Shown: piece after piece, positions 1 through 7,538 of the stretch
Layout: each line of letters starts with the position of its first letter
How positions within the stretch are numbered: the first letter of the stretch is position 1
Source of the DNA: Candidatus Saccharimonadales bacterium
GTDB lineage: Bacteria > Patescibacteriota > Saccharimonadia > Saccharimonadales > JANWIN01
Direction of reading: 5' to 3'
Length of the DNA: 45,317 nt
Assembly: GCA_025449905.1 (NCBI GenBank)
Contig: JANWIN010000012.1
Span: 1-45,317, forward strand
Translations under genes and position numbers: made by a program
Notes under the pieces: model-generated
Databases searched by the model: none
What the model was told of the DNA's origin: nothing
Seen by the model: the letters and a program-made list of their open reading frames with translations, nothing else

Positions 1-470
1 CCTTACCTATAATTCATTTTATGAAGGTTGATGTAGAAGGCTTGGAATACGAGGTTTTAAATAGTAATAATTGGCAAAAATTCAGACCGCACGTTATTTG
101 TATTGAGTCTAATCATCTTTTAAAAGACTGGCACGGGCTGTTAAAAGAGGCGGGCTACCAACTAATCTATACGGACGGACTAAATGAATATTTTATAGCC
201 AGCGAAGTAAAAGAAAGCTATAAACTCCAAAATATTACTGAAAAAATAATTAATGAAACCTCAAATGTTTTAAAAGACAGACAATTCAAAGCTTGGAAAA
301 AGGATGTTAACAAAATAAAAAATTTGGAAAATAAGAATCGCAAACAACAGATTGCTTTTGACAGAGCAAAATCACTAACTCTTAAAGATCAAAAATTAAC
401 CAGGCGCGCTAAGCGAGCAGTTTACGGGCTTACTATTGATTGGCTGAGGTATAGAAAAGGTAAAAGCTAA
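1..470 (+). CDS. FkbM-family methyltransferase, C-terminal part (5' end outside window)
   Basis: The reading frame is open from base 3 and runs through the ATG at base 21 without a stop, so this is the 3' part of a longer gene and the ATG is an internal methionine. The motif LKVDVEG-like (here MKVDVEGLEYEVL) followed by a hydrophobic strand with IES is the conserved C-terminal core of FkbM-type SAM-dependent methyltransferases, which O-methylate sugars or lipids. About 80 further residues are lysine-rich and probably helical, beyond the usual end of the family domain. The gene lies upstream of two glycosyltransferases on the same strand, which fits modification of a surface glycan. Family assignment rests on a short stretch only. 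Confidence 0.6.
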   Translation, partial: LPIIHFMKVDVEGLEYEVLNSNNWQKFRPHVICIESNHLLKDWHGLLKEAGYQLIYTDGLNEYFIASEVKESYKLQNITEKIINETSNVLKDRQFKAWKKDVNKIKNLENKNRKQQIAFDRAKSLTLKDQKLTRRAKRAVYGLTIDWLRYRKGKS

Positions 471-549
471 TCATGTCTGCGAGATTTATTAAAATTAAGA
501 CAAATAATTTGGGTTTGCCTGGCAGCCGGCAAAATCATAAGGTATAAGT

Positions 550-1737
550 ATGCCAAAAACCCCTCATATTAAAGTCGATGCCTTCCCATTAGTCGATAAA
601 CATTTTAGCGGCGTAGGCCACGCAACATTGGGCATAGTCCAGGGCTTAGACGAGCTAGCCGGCGAGGGCAAATTGACTTATTCATTAATTGCCCCCCGGC
701 GCTGGGCTTATAAGCTGGATAAGTACAATCTTTTAAACTACAAACGGATTATTAAAAACCCGTTTCCTAATCGAGTTATCCGCGGTTTTATGAAGTTTCA
801 TCTTAAAGTACCAATGGATTTAATTTTAGGGCCGGGCAATTATTACTTCCCGTCATTCTTGGCCTGGCCAACATGGTTTAGCCGTTCATCAGTAGTCATC
901 CATGACGTCACCTATCTGGCTGTACCAGAATGTGTGCAAAAAGATAACCGCGACTATTTGGCCAAAGTAGCGCCGTTTTCCATTAAAAATTCAAAAAACA
1001 TCATAACCGTCTCTAACTTTAGTAAAAAAGAAATCATTAAATATTATAAATACCCGGCTGATAAAATATCAGTTGCCTATAACTCTGTTAACCAAGCGCT
1101 GTTTTACCGGCGCACCACACAGGAAGTGAAAAGCGTTAGACTGAAATACGATATTTATCGGCCGGATTATATTTTGTCGGTTGGCAACATTGAACCCAGA
1201 AAAAATCAAGAACGGCTAATTGAAGCCTATATGTCACTGCCAAAAGATATAACTGATAAATATGCACTGGTAATAATCGGCGCCGGCGGTTGGAACAACG
1301 AAGCTATTCTTAAAAAAATGCAGGATGCTAAAGAAAAAGGCTTCGTCATTATCAATCCCAAGCATTTTGTGGCTGATGAAGATATGCCGGCGCTTTACAC
1401 AGGGGCAAAATTTTATATATTTCCGCCAATATATGAAGGTTTTGGTATGTCGCCGCTGGAAGCCTTTGCTTGCGGTACGCCGGTTATTGCTTCTAATGTT
1501 ACATCTGTGCCAGAAGCTGTCGGTGACGCCGCGGTTTTTATAAATCCTTACGACGCCCGCGACATTGCCCAAAAAATGAAAAATATGCTTAAAGATTTAG
1601 ATGAAGACCCAGATAAATATTTAGAGGTTATGAAGAAACAAATTGCTAAATTTAGTTGGCACCAAAGCGCAATCACTACAGCCGCTAGCGTAACAGGCAA
1701 GTCAGAAGAATATTTTAAGGATAACAATGAGTATTAG
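550..1737 (+). CDS. GT4-family glycosyltransferase
   Basis: This 395-residue protein has the two-domain GT-B layout of GT4 retaining glycosyltransferases, which transfer sugars from nucleotide donors to lipid-linked glycans at the cytoplasmic membrane face. The N-terminal half contains HDVTYL and the VSNFSKKE motif that ends the acceptor domain. The C-terminal half begins with [10 protein letters not shown] and has the EGFGMSPLE signature, with the E-x7-E pair at Glu296 and Glu304 expected to bind the donor. Length is normal for the family. It is followed after only 3 bases by a second GT4 gene, so the two are probably one operon. The donor and acceptor sugars cannot be read from the sequence. 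Confidence 0.88.
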   Translation: MPKTPHIKVDAFPLVDKHFSGVGHATLGIVQGLDELAGEGKLTYSLIAPRRWAYKLDKYNLLNYKRIIKNPFPNRVIRGFMKFHLKVPMDLILGPGNYYFPSFLAWPTWFSRSSVVIHDVTYLAVPECVQKDNRDYLAKVAPFSIKNSKNIITVSNFSKKEIIKYYKYPADKISVAYNSVNQALFYRRTTQEVKSVRLKYDIYRPDYILSVGNIEPRKNQERLIEAYMSLPKDITDKYALVIIGAGGWNNEAILKKMQDAKEKGFVIINPKHFVADEDMPALYTGAKFYIFPPIYEGFGMSPLEAFACGTPVIASNVTSVPEAVGDAAVFINPYDARDIAQKMKNMLKDLDEDPDKYLEVMKKQIAKFSWHQSAITTAASVTGKSEEYFKDNNEY

Positions 1738-1740
1738 GGC

Positions 1741-2982
1741 ATGAAAATAGGCGTCGATTTAAGGGCACTGCAAATAGGGCACGAATACCGCGGTATCGGC
1801 GAAGTCGTTAGACGGACGCTTAATACAATCTTTAGCCTCGCCGAGCAGGATAAAACCGGGACTTACGAGTTTATTTTTTTTGAATACAAAGATAAAGATC
1901 CTAAAAAATATTTAAATATTCCACGCGGGCTAAAGTACAAAGAAATATTTTTAGGCAAACAACCCAAGAAAGATACCAGTAGGGAAACTTCCGATAAATT
2001 TAATTACAAACTTCGAACGCTTTTCGGTGATCCCGTGCCACAGGCAGCAGACTGCGACGTTTTCTTACAGTATGATTATTCCTTAGGCGTTCCCAAACAT
2101 ACTAAAAGCCTAGTTTTTGCTAACGACCTTATACCTTTAATATATTGGCGCCATAACTTTACTTCGCCGTGGCTGCATATAAAACACAGAGCTCTGCGCT
2201 CAACACTTAGAACCATACTGCACAACTATGAATACAAACACGTGCTAAAGCGTTCTTATAAAAATGCAACTAAAGTAATTTCCATCTCCGAATACACCAA
2301 AGCCGATTTAGTTAAGCACCTGCACATTAACCCTAAAAAAATCAAGACTATACTTTTAGGCATCAGCCCATTGCCGCTGGATGATAAAGCCCACGAGGCC
2401 AAAAGCGAAACAAAGACACCGACTAAGCCATACTTATTATTTATTGGGGCGGCTGACCCGCGTCGCCGGGCAGTAAACGACCTAATTGCCGCTTTTAATA
2501 ACTTAAAAGCCGAAGGCCGTGATTTGCAGCTAGTACTGGTTGGTGAAAATTTTCAGTCAGCGGAAAATATCCCGACTTTAGTAGTTCGCCAGGCGGTCAC
2601 GGCTTCGTCATATAAAAATGATATTTTAACTCTAGGCTACATTAATGATGAGACTAAGCATAAACTTTACCAAAATGCCTTAGCTTTTGTTTTTCCCAGC
2701 CACTACGAAGGTTTTGGCCTGCCGATACTGGAAGGGATGCTATATGGCTGCCCAGTCATTACTTATAAAAATTCATCTATTCCAGAAGTCGGCGGCGAGC
2801 AGGCCATATATGTTAAAAATTGGCAGGGTATTTGGGAAGCTGTCCGCAAGCTAATGGATTATTCGCCTGATGAAAGAAAAACATTAATCGATGCTGGTAA
2901 AAAACATGCTGCCAGCTTCAATTGGGATAAAACCGCCGAAGAACTATTTACCGAGCTAAAGAGCCTAGCAGGCAATAGCTGA
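1741..2982 (+). CDS. GT4-family glycosyltransferase
   Basis: This 413-residue protein is a second GT4-type transferase. It starts with MKIGVDLRAL, has ISISEYTKADL at the domain boundary, FIGAADPRRR at the start of the donor domain and HYEGFGLPILEG with Glu323 and Glu331 as the E-x7-E pair. The opening GVDLRALQIGHEYRGIGEV resembles mannosyl/rhamnosyl-type GT4 enzymes of capsule and O-antigen clusters, but specificity is inferred only. The ATG lies 3 bases after the previous stop codon, so translation is probably coupled. It converges with the minus-strand gene ending at 2988, leaving almost no space for a terminator. Confidence 0.88.
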   Translation: MKIGVDLRALQIGHEYRGIGEVVRRTLNTIFSLAEQDKTGTYEFIFFEYKDKDPKKYLNIPRGLKYKEIFLGKQPKKDTSRETSDKFNYKLRTLFGDPVPQAADCDVFLQYDYSLGVPKHTKSLVFANDLIPLIYWRHNFTSPWLHIKHRALRSTLRTILHNYEYKHVLKRSYKNATKVISISEYTKADLVKHLHINPKKIKTILLGISPLPLDDKAHEAKSETKTPTKPYLLFIGAADPRRRAVNDLIAAFNNLKAEGRDLQLVLVGENFQSAENIPTLVVRQAVTASSYKNDILTLGYINDETKHKLYQNALAFVFPSHYEGFGLPILEGMLYGCPVITYKNSSIPEVGGEQAIYVKNWQGIWEAVRKLMDYSPDERKTLIDAGKKHAASFNWDKTAEELFTELKSLAGNS

Positions 2983-2987
2983 TTTAT

Positions 2988-3581
2988 TTAATTACTTTGG
3001 GACTGACTTGTGACATATTCACCAAAAGCTTGCTGTATCTTTGAGTAGTCCGCAGAGACTTTGTCGTAGTTTCCTTTATCGACACTCAGGGTTAAATAAT
3101 AGGTCTTGTTAGAAAACGGAAAGATGATCATGTTATAAACGGTGTTTTTGTCAGTGTAGTGAATTTCTACAACCTTATGTTTGTTAACAGTAGTTACTTT
3201 CTTGTCGACTAGTTTAAAATTATTAATTTCTTTGGATAGTTTTTTGGCCACACCATCTGGAAGATCTTCAATTTTAAAGTCACTAGCAAGCTTGCCAGAT
3301 TGAGCACGGGCTGTGACAGTAGCGTCAGGATTATGCCGGCGGACCTTTAAAATTACATTGGCATTGATTTCATCTGGCAGTAAGGTATCGCTTTCTGTCC
3401 AGCCAGCCGGGTATTTTATTTTACCCTTAGTTTCTGGCTTTTGACTGCTAGCAGTATTACCATTTTTTGACCTGGAAGAATCACTGTTATTTTTACCCAA
3501 GTTGTAGCTAATAACGCCAACAACAAGTATAAACAATACAATTAAAACTAATCTTGGATTTATTTTTTTAAATCGAGACAT
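2988..3581 (-). CDS. Membrane-anchored extracellular protein, possible PsbP/Mog1-like fold
   Basis: I do not recognise a named family with certainty. The 197-residue protein has one N-terminal membrane segment (about residues 11-28), a Ser/Asn/Lys-rich linker and a roughly 140-residue exported domain beginning at KIKYPAGW. The pattern of alternating strands, with a final stretch like YLTLSVDKGNYDKVSADYSK, resembles PsbP-like domains common in anchored bacterial proteins. The neighbouring minus-strand gene at 3627 has the same layout and may be a paralogue. The ATG is favoured because a TATACT -10 box at 3589-3594 lies 7 bases upstream, predicting a leaderless mRNA. Confidence 0.65.
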   Translation of the reverse strand: MSRFKKINPRLVLIVLFILVVGVISYNLGKNNSDSSRSKNGNTASSQKPETKGKIKYPAGWTESDTLLPDEINANVILKVRRHNPDATVTARAQSGKLASDFKIEDLPDGVAKKLSKEINNFKLVDKKVTTVNKHKVVEIHYTDKNTVYNMIIFPFSNKTYYLTLSVDKGNYDKVSADYSKIQQAFGEYVTSQSQSN

Positions 3582-3588
3582 GGATACA

Positions 3589-3594
3589 AGTATA
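3589..3594 (-). promoter_or_regulatory. -10 box predicting a leaderless start
   Basis: On the minus strand TATACT lies 7 bases before the ATG at 3581. Initiation about 7 bases downstream would fall on the start codon. No clear -35 was found. Confidence 0.5.
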
Positions 3595-3626
3595 TTTTAG
3601 GAAAGAATTTTATGCAAAGCTGGCAA

Positions 3627-4193
3627 TTAGTCATTAAGTTTTAATGACGAAAAGAGGGTTGTAAAATTCTGGTAATAACGAGCATTGTCTTGGCCCAAAC
3701 TTTCGCAATAAGCTATGACTTGTATTTTTTTGCCCAAGGCAATTATCTCTACTCGGTTTATTTTTTGCTCTTTTTTGCCGTATTCCATTTCCAACAGAAC
3801 TCCTTTAGCTTCGCCGAACTTTACCAGGTTCAAAGCCGAGTTCTCATTAGTAAGCTTAACGTCTGGATGCAGTTTTTTAACTTCCTTTAAAAGCCCGTCT
3901 CTAAGATCGCTAGTACTGGTAGTACCGCCCCTAGCTAAACTAGACTGAGAGATTATACAACTTGCACGAGAGTCTCCCGGTGGGCGGTAGCCATACAAAA
4001 AACCCGGGTTTAAAGCGGTGAGTTCACTGCGCGGTATTACCTCAAATTTTTTACTTATGTTAAATGTCAAGCCAATCGAGCTATCAGCTACGCTGTTATA
4101 GTTATTTTCTGGCCGAGTTAGCAGCCACCCGACTATTACTAGAATGGAAATTAATCCAAAGGCAATCAATAAACGCATGAATCTATTTTCCAT
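3627..4193 (-). CDS. Membrane-anchored extracellular protein, possible PsbP-like fold
   Basis: The 188-residue protein has a membrane segment at about residues 7-25, then an exported domain with no recognised catalytic motif. Its layout (short cytoplasmic N-terminus, anchor, beta-rich domain ending in YYQNFTTLFSSLKL) matches the gene at 2988, so the pair may descend from a duplication, although direct residue identity is low. Two cysteines are in the exported part. Function is unknown. It is probably transcribed from its own promoter, because an extended -10 box is placed 7 bases before the ATG. Confidence 0.62.
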   Translation of the reverse strand: MENRFMRLLIAFGLISILVIVGWLLTRPENNYNSVADSSIGLTFNISKKFEVIPRSELTALNPGFLYGYRPPGDSRASCIISQSSLARGGTTSTSDLRDGLLKEVKKLHPDVKLTNENSALNLVKFGEAKGVLLEMEYGKKEQKINRVEIIALGKKIQVIAYCESLGQDNARYYQNFTTLFSSLKLND

Positions 4194-4200
4194 ATCGGTA

Positions 4201-4209
4201 ATCTTAGCA
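4201..4209 (-). promoter_or_regulatory. Extended -10 box, leaderless type
   Basis: The minus strand reads TGC-TAAGAT, an extended -10 element with four matches in the hexamer, ending 7 bases before the ATG at 4193. Confidence 0.45.
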
Positions 4210-4223
4210 GGTCGAGACGCTCT

Positions 4224-4250
4224 AAAACAAACAACTCCCCGAAGGGAGCT
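4224..4250 (-). terminator. Rho-independent terminator with TTCG tetraloop
   Basis: On the minus strand a 7-bp stem (AGCTCCC with GGGAGTT, one G-T pair) closes a TTCG loop and is followed by TGTTTGTTTT. It lies 24-50 bases after the stop of the gene at 4275 and ends that transcript before the next minus-strand gene. Confidence 0.85.
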
Positions 4251-4274
4251 GCTTGCTTAGTGAACTAACTGAAT

Positions 4275-5231
4275 CTATTCGTTAGATACAGCAGTCCAAG
4301 TGTTGGTTGCAGTACATGCTCTAAGCGTAGCGTCTGCACCACCATCGGTGTCTAGGAACAGCGAACCTGTTACACAGGTTGATGGGTTAGCTGAACCAGA
4401 ACTAATTGTTGTTCCTGCGGCTAAGCGGATATCAGCTGTGCCGTAGTCAACAAGCGAGCTTCCACCTACATCAGAGAATGCAGCGTGATACAGGTCTAGG
4501 CCGTAGTTAAAGTGCGTGCCTGACGCCGGGCTGGTGTAGGCTACACCATAAGCAGCGTTACCAACTGTAGCCGTGCTACCGTCACCGCTGTCAATAACTG
4601 CGGTGAAACCGTTAGCCAGCGTACCAGTAGTTGAACCATCAGAGCCGATTAGACCTATGACTCCGGCTTTAGTACCTGCGGTGTCACTAGTATCAACGTT
4701 GTAAGCACCGACTACACCAGAGTGGTAAACGTAGTCATTGCCACTTGCTGTTGGAGTTAGCGTACTACCGTGAAGATTACCCATTATAGGCGACAGGAAT
4801 ACACTATCGTCACCGGCAGCTCCTTCTAGTGTCAAATCACCGGCTAGGTTTTGGTAAGAGCCTGCTGAAGTTGTTCCTAAAGTAACATCTGAAGTAACCG
4901 CACCATCTGCTCGGTCAGCGTTACCAAGCGCTACAGCATTGCCGAGCTCACTCTTATCGACTGAATTACTGGCAATATCTACTTTGCGTACGCTAGCAGT
5001 TCCAAGATCTTCAGTTTGAATAGTACCATTTCTAATATCGCCCGATTCAATTGTGCCTTGTGCAATTTTAGCGCTAGTAACAGCGCCGCTCATAAGATCA
5101 TTGTTCGAAACACAATCGTCACAAGCTAGAGCCCCAGCTCTGGTAGAGCCCAGCCCAGCAATTGCTAATGCAGCAGTTAATGCTACAGCAATGGCTACAG
5201 CCGTGCTTTTTAAGTTAATAGTATACGTCAT
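4275..5231 (-). CDS. Secreted surface protein with short helical repeats
   Basis: This 318-residue protein has an N-terminal signal sequence (hydrophobic stretch about residues 10-33, Ala-rich, ending near GALA). Residues about 45-95 consist of imperfect repeats of the type GTIxxxDI and NSVDKSELG, seen in bacterial and phage surface fibres. A long Ser/Thr/Gly-rich, acidic, lysine-poor region follows. The C-terminus carries the pattern CVTGSLFLDTDGG...CTATNTWTAV, common at the ends of fibre-like structural proteins, with two cysteines that could form a disulfide. It stands alone between its own promoter and terminator and has the strongest Shine-Dalgarno (AAGGGGG) of this region, which suggests high expression. 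Its role is probably structural or adhesive, by inference. Confidence 0.7.
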   Translation of the reverse strand: MTYTINLKSTAVAIAVALTAALAIAGLGSTRAGALACDDCVSNNDLMSGAVTSAKIAQGTIESGDIRNGTIQTEDLGTASVRKVDIASNSVDKSELGNAVALGNADRADGAVTSDVTLGTTSAGSYQNLAGDLTLEGAAGDDSVFLSPIMGNLHGSTLTPTASGNDYVYHSGVVGAYNVDTSDTAGTKAGVIGLIGSDGSTTGTLANGFTAVIDSGDGSTATVGNAAYGVAYTSPASGTHFNYGLDLYHAAFSDVGGSSLVDYGTADIRLAAGTTISSGSANPSTCVTGSLFLDTDGGADATLRACTATNTWTAVSNE

Positions 5232-5287
5232 TTAAAATGCCCCCTTCTTAATTTTGTTATATATACATTTGGGATTTGTACCTCTTA

Positions 5288-5316
5288 ATACTAGAAGATA
5301 CACTTGGGGCCGTCAA
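5288..5316 (-). promoter_or_regulatory. Sigma-70-type promoter of the surface protein gene
   Basis: The minus strand has TTGACG at 5316-5311, a 17-base spacer and TAGTAT at 5293-5288. It drives the gene starting at 5231, leaving a leader of about 50 bases with an AAGGGGG ribosome-binding site. Confidence 0.7.
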
Positions 5317-5390
5317 CCTGCTTACGCTTGCTTGTGGAAAAGTACTCAAGCTTCATTGTTCGATTATACCAACTTCAATATTTAAATTTA

Positions 5391-5417
5391 TTGACAGAGA
5401 TGGGGTTAAAGTAGACT
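5391..5417 (+). promoter_or_regulatory. Candidate promoter of the GT39-like gene
   Basis: A perfect -35 TTGACA lies at 5391-5396. The best -10 is TAGACT at 5412-5417 with a short 15-base spacer. The -10 assignment is uncertain. Confidence 0.4.
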
Positions 5418-5447
5418 AAAGGTGTGACTTAAGCTATCTTGTAGGCA

Positions 5448-7538
5448 GTGTTTAAACGACCTATTAGCAGAAAACGGGACTGGTTGGCGCGCGCCATTGA
5501 CTTATTGCCTGTAGTTGCACCGGTATTTTTAGCTGTTTTCAGCTTAGTAGCTGTAGCTTTTTTAGTGGGTGACTCTTTTAAAGATGAATACATCTGGTCA
5601 GTTGGCTTGATTGCCGCGTCACTAGCCAGCTGGTTGGTAGCCAAACATGCTAGGTTTAACAATACCCCCGGCAGCAGTTATGAAAAAAAACTGTGCGGAC
5701 TCTTATTAATAGTAGGCGTAATTATCTGGACCGGTTTCAACGGCCTACATACCTCACAGCATGTTTATACCAATCGAGACCCGGCAACCTATGCGGTAAC
5801 CGGCGCTTGGCTGACTAAACATGACAACTTACACATTGCTAAACCCAATGTTGTTAGTAACTTGGCAGGGGTGAATTACACCAGCGCTGGCTTTGGCCAA
5901 AGTACAAAGGATAGAGAGATATTTGCCCAAGGAGTGCACTTACTGCCAGCTTTACTGGGTCTAGGCGGCCGAGTTGTCGGCGTTGGTGCGATGCTTCATA
6001 TTAACGTTATTTTTGGCGCAGTAGCCCTAATGGCGATTTATGGCTTTGCCAGATTCTTAGTCAGACCGCGCTGGGCGCTGGTGGCTACAACCATCTTAGC
6101 CGGCTCACTGCCCCTTATTTATTTTTCCAGAGATACCTACACCGAGCCCTTAACAGCGGCCTTCATCTTTGGCTGTTTGTCCTTAATATGGCTGGCGCAA
6201 ACCACAAAAAAATATAGCCTTTGGTTTTTAGCCGGTATCCTAGCCGGCGCCGGCGCCATGGTACGAATTGACGCCTATTTAACTATTGCGGCCATAGTCG
6301 GTGCAGCCATGATGTTTGTGATTCTGGCCGACAAAAAAGACCGAAAAAGACAATCAATCCAAACCGGCTTATTGTTACTAGGCACTGCTATAACAGCGGT
6401 CATTGGCTGGCTGGACGTTTCGCGCTTGTCCAGCGGCTACTACATCGACCAACTGTCACACATTAAACCCGAATTATTCTTGATTCTTGCTATCTTTATA
6501 GCTGGCATACTAGGAGCATTGTTAGCTTGGCATACAGGAATATTAAAATGGCTGGACGATAAAACCCGCCGCTGGCGGGGCACTGCGGTGGTTGTATTAG
6601 TTATAGTTTTTGGATTAGCTTTAGCCAGCCGTCCCCTTTGGTATCAATCATACCGAGTACCACACAACCCCGCTAAACTGCTGGCTGCCGGCAGGGATCC
6701 TAACCCCAAAAGAACCTACAACGAAAGCACGCTGAATTGGTTAGCTTGGTATATTGGCCCAATTATGGTGATTGCCGGCTTTGGCGGGCTGGCGATTGTG
6801 TCTTATAGATTACTCAAGTCTGAAAAACACAGAGCCCTGCTGTTATTGCCAGCTGTAACAGTTGTTGGTATAACCTCAGCACTCTATTTGGTAAGACCGC
6901 GGATTGCACCTGATCAAATTTGGGCTTCTCGGCGGCTCTTGCCAATTATTATGCCTGGCTTTTTAGTAATGGGTGCTGTCGGTTTAGAGCAGCTCTATGG
7001 ATTTAAATCGCCTAAACTAAAAATTCGCGGCCAGACTCTAGCGACGATTGCGGCGACTGCAGCGGTTATTAGTCCTTTAGTGGTTACCTATCCGTTTATT
7101 CACCGTCGTAATTATGTCCCAATGCTGGGGCAAGTCTTAACAACTTGTGACAACCTGCCAAAAAAATCTGTAGTGTTTTGGACTGGCCTTGGCCGGCTAG
7201 AAGCAGTTCAACCAACCAGGACATTTTGCGATGCTGCTGCCTATGGCATTAAAGAACCAAACCAAACAAGTTTAGCCCAGTTGGCTAAGCAGGCTTATGC
7301 CAAAGGCTACCAGCCTATCTTGGGTGTTTTTGGCCGAGATTTTATATATATAAAGAATAAAAACTTAGGCCAGATGTCACTGGTAAGCAGTATTGACTAC
7401 GGTGTTATTGATCAACCGAAAGACTTATTCCCGCGTAATTGGCACACCGTTAATAGGCAAGTCATGCTGGGCGAGCTGCAACCTGACGGCAGCGTTAAGC
7501 CGCTCACTCGAGTAGTTAACGGCCAAACACAAAACTAA
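5448..7538 (+). CDS. GT39/ArnT-like integral membrane glycosyltransferase
   Basis: This 696-residue protein has an N-terminal membrane block of about a dozen hydrophobic segments up to roughly residue 540, then a soluble C-terminal domain. An acidic motif after the first membrane hairpin, NRDPATYAV with Asp111, is placed like the catalytic aspartate of GT-C enzymes (GT39/GT83), which take sugars from polyprenyl-phosphate donors outside the membrane. The GT2 enzyme at 15794 could supply such donors. Translation begins at GTG 5448, because the protein is basic and hydrophobic from there and no better start lies nearby. Its 3' end overlaps the convergent gene at 7516 by 23 bases. Exact family within GT-C is uncertain. 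Confidence 0.72.
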   Translation: MFKRPISRKRDWLARAIDLLPVVAPVFLAVFSLVAVAFLVGDSFKDEYIWSVGLIAASLASWLVAKHARFNNTPGSSYEKKLCGLLLIVGVIIWTGFNGLHTSQHVYTNRDPATYAVTGAWLTKHDNLHIAKPNVVSNLAGVNYTSAGFGQSTKDREIFAQGVHLLPALLGLGGRVVGVGAMLHINVIFGAVALMAIYGFARFLVRPRWALVATTILAGSLPLIYFSRDTYTEPLTAAFIFGCLSLIWLAQTTKKYSLWFLAGILAGAGAMVRIDAYLTIAAIVGAAMMFVILADKKDRKRQSIQTGLLLLGTAITAVIGWLDVSRLSSGYYIDQLSHIKPELFLILAIFIAGILGALLAWHTGILKWLDDKTRRWRGTAVVVLVIVFGLALASRPLWYQSYRVPHNPAKLLAAGRDPNPKRTYNESTLNWLAWYIGPIMVIAGFGGLAIVSYRLLKSEKHRALLLLPAVTVVGITSALYLVRPRIAPDQIWASRRLLPIIMPGFLVMGAVGLEQLYGFKSPKLKIRGQTLATIAATAAVISPLVVTYPFIHRRNYVPMLGQVLTTCDNLPKKSVVFWTGLGRLEAVQPTRTFCDAAAYGIKEPNQTSLAQLAKQAYAKGYQPILGVFGRDFIYIKNKNLGQMSLVSSIDYGVIDQPKDLFPRNWHTVNRQVMLGELQPDGSVKPLTRVVNGQTQN

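Noticed and set aside
474-548. A 24-codon ORF (ATG 474 to TAA 546-548) between the methyltransferase fragment and the first GT4 gene.
   Set aside because: No ribosome-binding site of its own and no promoter; composition is ordinary for the gap.
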